Of a stretch of 64,000 nucleotides of DNA, positions 57,276-64,000 are shown piece by piece. A program made the position numbers and the translations under genes. Position 1 is the stretch's first letter. The number at the start of each line of letters is the position of its first letter. This DNA comes from JADJOY01 sp016713535 [NCBI: Deltaproteobacteria bacterium]. GTDB lineage: Bacteria > JADJOY01. Under the pieces are notes generated by a model, which saw only the letters and a program-made list of their open reading frames with translations, searched no databases and was not told the DNA's origin. The stretch spans positions 352,640-416,639 of the forward strand of contig JADJOY010000001.1 in the NCBI GenBank assembly GCA_016713535.1. Direction: 5' to 3'.

Positions 57276-60126
57276 ATGACCCTTCCTTCACCGCTCGCGC
57301 GCCCGCTCCTGCCCGGGCGGTACGTGGCCCTCGACTTCGAGACCACGGGGCTCAGCTCGAGCCGGGACCGGATCATGGACATCGGCGCGGTCGAGTGTAT
57401 CGACGGCGAGATCGCCCGGACCTATCGCACGCTGGTGAAGCCGGGGCTCGCGATCCCGGCTGCGATCACGCGCCTGACCGGGATCGACGAGGCGATGGTC
57501 GCAGCCGCGCCGACCTTCGATCAGGTCGCCCCCGAGCTGCTGGCCTTCCTCGGTGACTCGCCGATCCTCGCCCACAACGCCCGCTTCGAGCGCGAGTTCC
57601 TGACCGCCGCGCTCGGACGCGAGATCCCCAACCCGTACCTCGACACGCTCGAGCTCGCCGGGCTGGTGCGTGGATCCGACGTGCGCCGCAGCCTCGGCCA
57701 CCTCGCGCGTGTCTACGAGGTGCGCGATCACGAGGTCCACCGTGGGCTCGAGGACGCGCTCGACTGCCTGCAGGTGACGCTCGCGGTACTGAGCTCGGTG
57801 ATCGAGCACCGCCGGCGCGGCTTCGTCGAGCGCGTGCTCTCGATCCTGGGTGGTACCCGGTGGGGCTGGATCCCAGTGTTCGAGCGCTTGCGCGAAGCGG
57901 TCGAGCGCCGCCCCGTCGCCGCCGGTCGCGGTGTCGTCGCGCGCCGTCGAGCAGCGCGACGAACCCGACACCTACGCTCCGGTCGCCCCCGGCGACGTGC
58001 GGAGCGCGTTCGCCGGGTCGGGCGAGCTCGCGGCGGAGCTCGGCGCGTGGGAGCCGCGACCCCAGCAGCTCGAGATGGCGCTCGCGGTGGGGGAGGCGCT
58101 CTCGGCGGGCCAGTCGCTGATGATCGAGGCGCCGACTGGCGTCGGCAAGAGCCTCGCGTACCTGGTGCCGGCGGCGCTCTTCGCGCGCGCCAACGGGGTG
58201 CGCGTGGTGATCGCCACCCACACCCGCAACCTCCAGGACCAGCTCGCCGGTCAGGAGCTGCCGCGGGCGCGCGCCGCGGTCGGCGGTGAGCTGGTGTGGG
58301 CGGTCCTCAAAGGGCAGGAGAACTACCTGTGCACGCGTCGGGCGCTGAGCTGGCTCGACGCGCCGCCCGAGGTCACCGAGGGCGAGACCGAGCGCCTCCT
58401 GCGCGCCTACGCCGCGTCGTTCCTCGAGCTCACCACCGACGGCGACCTGGAGCGGTTCATGCCCTGGCACTCGATCCAGGGGCCGGCGGCCGCGCGCGTC
58501 GTCGATCGCATCCGCTCCACCGCCGCGTCGTGCTCGGGGAGTGCCTGCCGGCGCGGCGACGGCTGCTTCTACCAACACGCGCTGCGCGACGCACACGCCG
58601 CGGACGTGATCGTCACCAATCACGCGCTCGCGCTCTTGTGGCCCGAGCGTTACCCGACCACGCGCAACCTGATCGTGGACGAGGCGCACGGGCTCGAGGA
58701 TGCGGCGACCAGCCGGTGGTCGGCGGTGTTCGACCCGTGGGCGCTGGCGCGGCTCTTCGACGAGCTCCTCGGCAAGGGCAAGAGCCGCGGCCTCCTCGAT
58801 GGCGCCGCGCGGGTGGCGCGCACGCTCCCTCCCGACGAGGCCGGTGCTGGCGAGCGCGCCGACGCCTGGCTCGCGCGGGCGCGCTCCGCGGCGCAGCGCG
58901 CGGCCGCCGCAGTGGGACCGATCCGCTTCACCGCCGAGCGGCTGCTCTACGAAGGCGGCGTGAAGGGCACCGGAGGAGGGCGCAAGACGCTGCGCCTGAC
59001 GGCCGCGGTGCGCGCGCTCGCCACCCACGGCGACCTCGCCCAGCGCTCGGCCGACTGGGTCGCCGTGGTGGGTGCCTTGCTGCGCGAGGTCTCGGGGATG
59101 ATCGACTGGCTCGGCTTCGGTGGGCCGGGCGAGGGCCAGGCGCGCGAGCTCGCCAGCATCGCGGTGCCCCTCGAGGCCGCGAGCACGCTGCTCGACGCCG
59201 CGTTCGGTGAGCAAGGTGACGCGGGCTACGTGCACTGGATCGAGGTCGAGGACCAGCGCGGCACGCGCACCCAGCGCATCCACCGCGCGCCGGTGTCGGT
59301 CGCCGACCTGGTGCTCGAGAACCTGTTCGGCCGCTTCCGCTCGGTGGTCCTCACCTCGGCGACGCTCTCGCTCGGGGCCGAGGGGCCGGGCGCCTACGTG
59401 GCGCGCCGGCTCGGCTTCGATCGTCTCCCCGCGGAGAAGAGGGCACCCTTCCTGGGGCTCGCGAGCCCGTTCGATCTTGCGCACCAGATGGTGCTCGGCA
59501 TCCCCGACGACTTGGCCGACGTCAACGCCGGCGAGCCCTTCGTGGCGGACGTCACGCGGGTGCTGGCGGACGTCACCCGCACCCTCGGCGGGCGCACCCT
59601 GGCTCTCTTCGCCGCCAACCGCCGTCGCGACCAGGTCGGCGAGCGCCTCGACAAGGCGCTGCGCGACGATCACATCGAGGTGCTGGTGCAGGGGCCGGGC
59701 GGGGGACGCGATCGGCTGGTGCAGGCGCTGCGCGAGGGCGGCCGCAAGGTGGTGCTCGGCTCGCGCAGCTTGTGGGAAGGGGTCGACGTGCCCGGCAACG
59801 TGCTCTCGTGCGTGGTGATCGAGCGGCTGCCGTTCGACTTCCCCGGCGAGCCGCTCCACCAGGCCCGCGAAGAGGCGGTGCGTGAGGGCGGCGGAGATGC
59901 GTTCGAGGACTTCACGCTGCCGCGCGCGCTGCTGCGCTTCCAGCAGGGCGTGGGACGGCTGGTGCGCAGCCGCACCGATCGCGGCATCGTGTTGCTCTTG
60001 CAGAGCAATCTGATGAAGCGCAGCTACGCGCGGCGCGTGATCGACGCGCTCCCCGGTGTGCAGGTCCTGACCGGCGCCTGGAGCGAGATCCACGCCCAGC
60101 TCGAGCACTTCACCGACCCGGCGTAG
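57276..60126 (+). CDS. DnaQ-like exonuclease fused to DinG-like helicase (one frame break)
   Basis: About 949 residues. The N-terminal 200 form a DEDDh 3'-5' exonuclease: YVALDFETTGLSSSRDRIMD (DxE), HNARFEREFL and the His/Asp in HEVHRGLEDALDCLQ. A frame change near 57925-57945 leads to a superfamily 2 iron-sulfur helicase: Walker A IEAPTGVGKSLAYLVPAALF, cysteines for a cluster (CTRRALSW, CSGSACRRGDGCFY), the DEAH box IVDEAHGLED, SATLSLGAEG and RFQQGVGRLVRS. This matches DinG of Gram-positive bacteria, where exonuclease and helicase are also fused. Function: unwinding of R-loops or damaged DNA with trimming. Confidence 0.87.
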
Positions 60127-60480
60127 CGGCGCTCCAACGGCGTCGCGAGGGACCGCGATGGCGTTCACGCCGCGGTCGAGTGCTGGCGGCCGACGGAGCG
60201 GCCGCGCACGAGGCCACTCGAGCCTGCTCGAGCGGCTGGAGCGTCGGTGCTCCGTCACCGACCCGCACCACCGTCGGACGTATCCGCGTCGCCGCTGACT
60301 TCGCCGGGACGGTCGATCCCGGTCTGGAGGGCCCGGCTCCGGCGGGCCGCCGCCGCCGAGGGCGGGGGCGGGCCCCGCCCCTTCGAGATCGACGCAGGCG
60401 CCGGAGGGGCACGCGCCGCGTGCCCGGCGAGGCGCGATGGCGTGCGCGTGGCACCGTTCGTCGATCTCTGTCCTGCGTCG
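60127..60480. other. Gene-free stretch after dinG
   Basis: About 350 bases with no convincing gene. It holds several GC-only inverted repeats, including CTCGAG pairs near 60220 and a GGGGCGG/CCGCCCC hairpin around 60360-60385. These may end dinG transcription or that of the convergent small gene. Translations here are Ala/Arg/Pro-rich and unconserved. Confidence 0.5.
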
Positions 60481-60768
60481 TCAGCGGCCTCGCGCACGCC
60501 ACCGAGAGATGAGAAGGCGCAGCGAGTGGACGAGCGGCACGATCAGAAACGCAACCAGTACAGCGCGTTCCTGCTCAGCTCTCCATTCGAGCCCGCAGAT
60601 CGAGACGTAGACCGGCCCGCGCAAAACCGGAACCGCCCCCGTCGTGAACACGAACATCGCTTTGGCGAGGAAGAGCGAGCCCCCTACCACGTACGCCACG
60701 ATCGCGAAGGTCAGCGCGACGATCGCGAAGCTGCTTCGAACGCTGGGTACGCCGATCGCGTTCTTCAT
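60481..60768 (-). CDS. Small two-helix membrane protein, unknown
   Basis: A 95-residue ORF starting MKNAIGVPSVRSSFAIVALT. Two hydrophobic segments (SFAIVALTFAIVAYVVGGSL; VLVAFLIVPLVHSLRLLI) flank a short loop with a Cys, ending in a basic tail SRWRARGR. The amphipathic layout looks real rather than shadow sequence, and the frame lies in a gap between plus-strand genes. I recognise no family. It is transcribed away from the MFS gene. Confidence 0.5.
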   Translation of the reverse strand: MKNAIGVPSVRSSFAIVALTFAIVAYVVGGSLFLAKAMFVFTTGAVPVLRGPVYVSICGLEWRAEQERAVLVAFLIVPLVHSLRLLISRWRARGR

Positions 60769-60864
60769 CGCCTCGAATCGTACGTCACGGTGTGCGTCGC
60801 GGGCACCGCGACGCGTCCAGCGCAGATCCGCTCGGTCGGGTGGGCTTTTGGATATGTTGCGCGG

Positions 60865-62147
60865 ATGTCCGCGCTCGCCTCGTCGCGCCGCTGGTCGGCG
60901 CTCGCGCACCGCGACTTCCGCGTCTACTGGGTCGGCCAGGCGATCTCGCTGGTCGGCACCTGGATGCAGCAGGTGGCGCAGGGCTGGGCGGTGTCGTCGC
61001 TGACGACGCGAAACGGCACTCTGGCCTTGGTCTCGCTGGTGGCGTCGATCCCGATGGTGGGCCTCTCGCTCGCGGGCGGCGCCGCTGCCGACCGCCACTC
61101 GCGCCGCGACATCCTGATCGTCACCCAGGTGCTGCTGGCCGCTGTGGCGTTCGCTTACGGCGCGCTGGTGTGGACCGGCCACCTCACGATGGTGGGCGTC
61201 TTCTGCCTCGCGCTCGTCACCGGCGTGGTGATCGCGTACGACCTGCCGGCCCAGTCGGCGCTCACACCCGAGCTGGTTCCCGCTCAGGACATCCCGTCGG
61301 CGATCGCCCTCAATCAGTCGATCTTCCACGGCGCGCGCCTGATTGGTCCGTTCCTAGCCGGGCTGGTCATGTCCGCCACCTCGACCGCGTTCGCGTTCTT
61401 CGCCAACGGCGCGTCTTACTTCGCGGTGGTCGCGAGCCTGCTCTGGATCCGCCCGCCGGTGCGCCGCCTCGGTGCGGCGCCGTCCACTCGCCGCGATCCG
61501 CGACGGCATCGACTACGTGCGGCGTCATCCGGTGCTGTTGCCGCTCATGGGCTTCACCGCGCTCGTGTGTGCCTTCGTGTTCCCGTTCGCGGTGGTGTTC
61601 CCGCCGCTCTTCGTCCGCACCGCGCTCGGCGCCGACGAGGCGGGGCTCGGCGCGTTCATGGCCGCGGGCGGCCTCGGTGCCCTCACGGGTGCGTTCGTGC
61701 TGGTGGCGATCCCGGCCGAGCACCGCGGGCGCACCCTGGTGCGCACCAGCGTGGGGATCAGCGCCGCGCTCGCGGGGCTCTCGTTCGCGCACTGTCTCGC
61801 TCAGGCGGTGCCGGTCGTCGCGCTGCTCAGCTTCGGGACCTCGACCGGCCTTGGTCTCGCGGGCACACTGATCCAGATCATCGTGCCGAACGAGCTGCGC
61901 GGCCGCGTCATGAGCATCCAGGGGCTCATGTTCACGGGGCTGATGCCGCTCGCGGGCTTCGCCGCCGGGCTGGTCGCCGATCACACGTCACTGCGCCTCG
62001 TGATGCGCGGCGGCGCGGCGCTCTTCGTCGTCACCGCCTTGCCGTGGCTGGTCCGCGAGGGCTGGTGGCGCCTCCACGATCTCACCGCGCTCGCGGCCGA
62101 CGCCGCGGATGCGCCCGACTCGCCGTCCTCGCAGAGGAGCCTTCTTC

Positions 62148-62164
<17 letters not shown>
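60865..62164 (+). CDS. MFS transporter, MFS_3 / enterobactin-exporter type (one frame break)
   Basis: A 12-helix exporter of about 433 residues. It begins [20 protein letters not shown] with [20 protein letters not shown], the loop [15 protein letters not shown] and [20 protein letters not shown], typical of MFS_3 (TetA/EntS-like). Near 61480 the frame changes; the second half reads [40 protein letters not shown] and [20 protein letters not shown]. Both halves fit end to end. The drug or siderophore exported is unknown. The stop lies inside the start of the DUF255 gene. Confidence 0.85.

Positions 62165-64000
<1,836 letters not shown>

Noticed and set aside
57466-60258. A 930-codon minus-strand ORF
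   Set aside because: It is antisense to the DnaQ-DinG gene; its composition (Arg, Glu, His, Ala) is the shadow of high-GC codon use and shows no motif.

Overview
The window is GC-rich, densely coded chromosomal DNA made almost entirely of bacterial housekeeping genes. I see no insertion sequence, prophage, integrase or CRISPR array. Gene content and order (rpmE-prfA-prmC-murA, rpsU-dnaG-rpoD, rplU-rpmA-obg-proB-proA-rsfS-rlmH, PATAN/DUF4388 signalling proteins, a DUF4912 gene beside a GH57 glucan enzyme, a DUF4398 lipoprotein beside an OmpA lipoprotein) point to a Gram-negative bacterium of the former Deltaproteobacteria or a neighbouring phylum such as Myxococcota or Binatota. This is inference from content; no rRNA gene is present to settle it.

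Layout. 1-7.5 kb (+): cysS, uvrB and uvrC with ATGA-type coupling, then a MaoC hydratase and a Nudix hydrolase. 7.5-20.7 kb (-): RNase P RNA, a zinc-ribbon coiled-coil protein, a CAU tRNA, the macromolecular-synthesis cluster rpsU-dnaG-rpoD, the histidine operon hisDCBHAFI, and an ABC-2 type exporter pair. 20.7-25.2 kb (-): a small membrane protein, murA, prmC, prfA, rpmE. 25.3-30.2 kb (+): a family-2 glycosyltransferase, a large multidomain signalling scaffold with degenerate active sites, and a short Hsp70. 30.2-42.6 kb (-): ATP sulfurylase, a lone receiver, an NtrC-type regulator with its sensor kinase, mazG, a redoxin, a membrane protein, an alkylglycerone-phosphate-synthase-like oxidase, an SDR, a PBP4-type carboxypeptidase and an OB-fold lipoprotein. 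42.7-64 kb (+): an acyltransferase, a methyltransferase, the DUF4912/GH57 pair, a receiver-PATAN protein, the rplU to rlmH ribosome/proline cluster, a LapA-LapB fusion, comF, two envelope lipoproteins, a DnaQ-DinG fusion, an MFS exporter and a DUF255 protein that runs off the end. One small minus-strand membrane ORF lies between the last groups.

Fourteen conserved genes are each interrupted by one or two frame changes. Most of those that can be placed precisely fall in short G or C runs. Because they hit essential genes (murA, hisA, uvrB, proB), I read them as indel errors of the assembly and annotate each gene as one CDS with the site noted. If they were real, this genome could not make peptidoglycan through murA.

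The most unusual biology is at 26.0-30.2 kb: a protein joining a MshEN domain, a receiver-like fold without its aspartate, an HD-GYP domain without its metal ligands, a receiver with Glu in place of the phospho-Asp, and a C-terminal PATAN domain, followed closely by an Hsp70 lacking the usual C-terminal tail. Also notable are the LapA-LapB fusion, missing hisG and nadD genes at positions where related genomes often carry them, and a Lys/Thr/Ser-rich linker in the PBP4 homologue.
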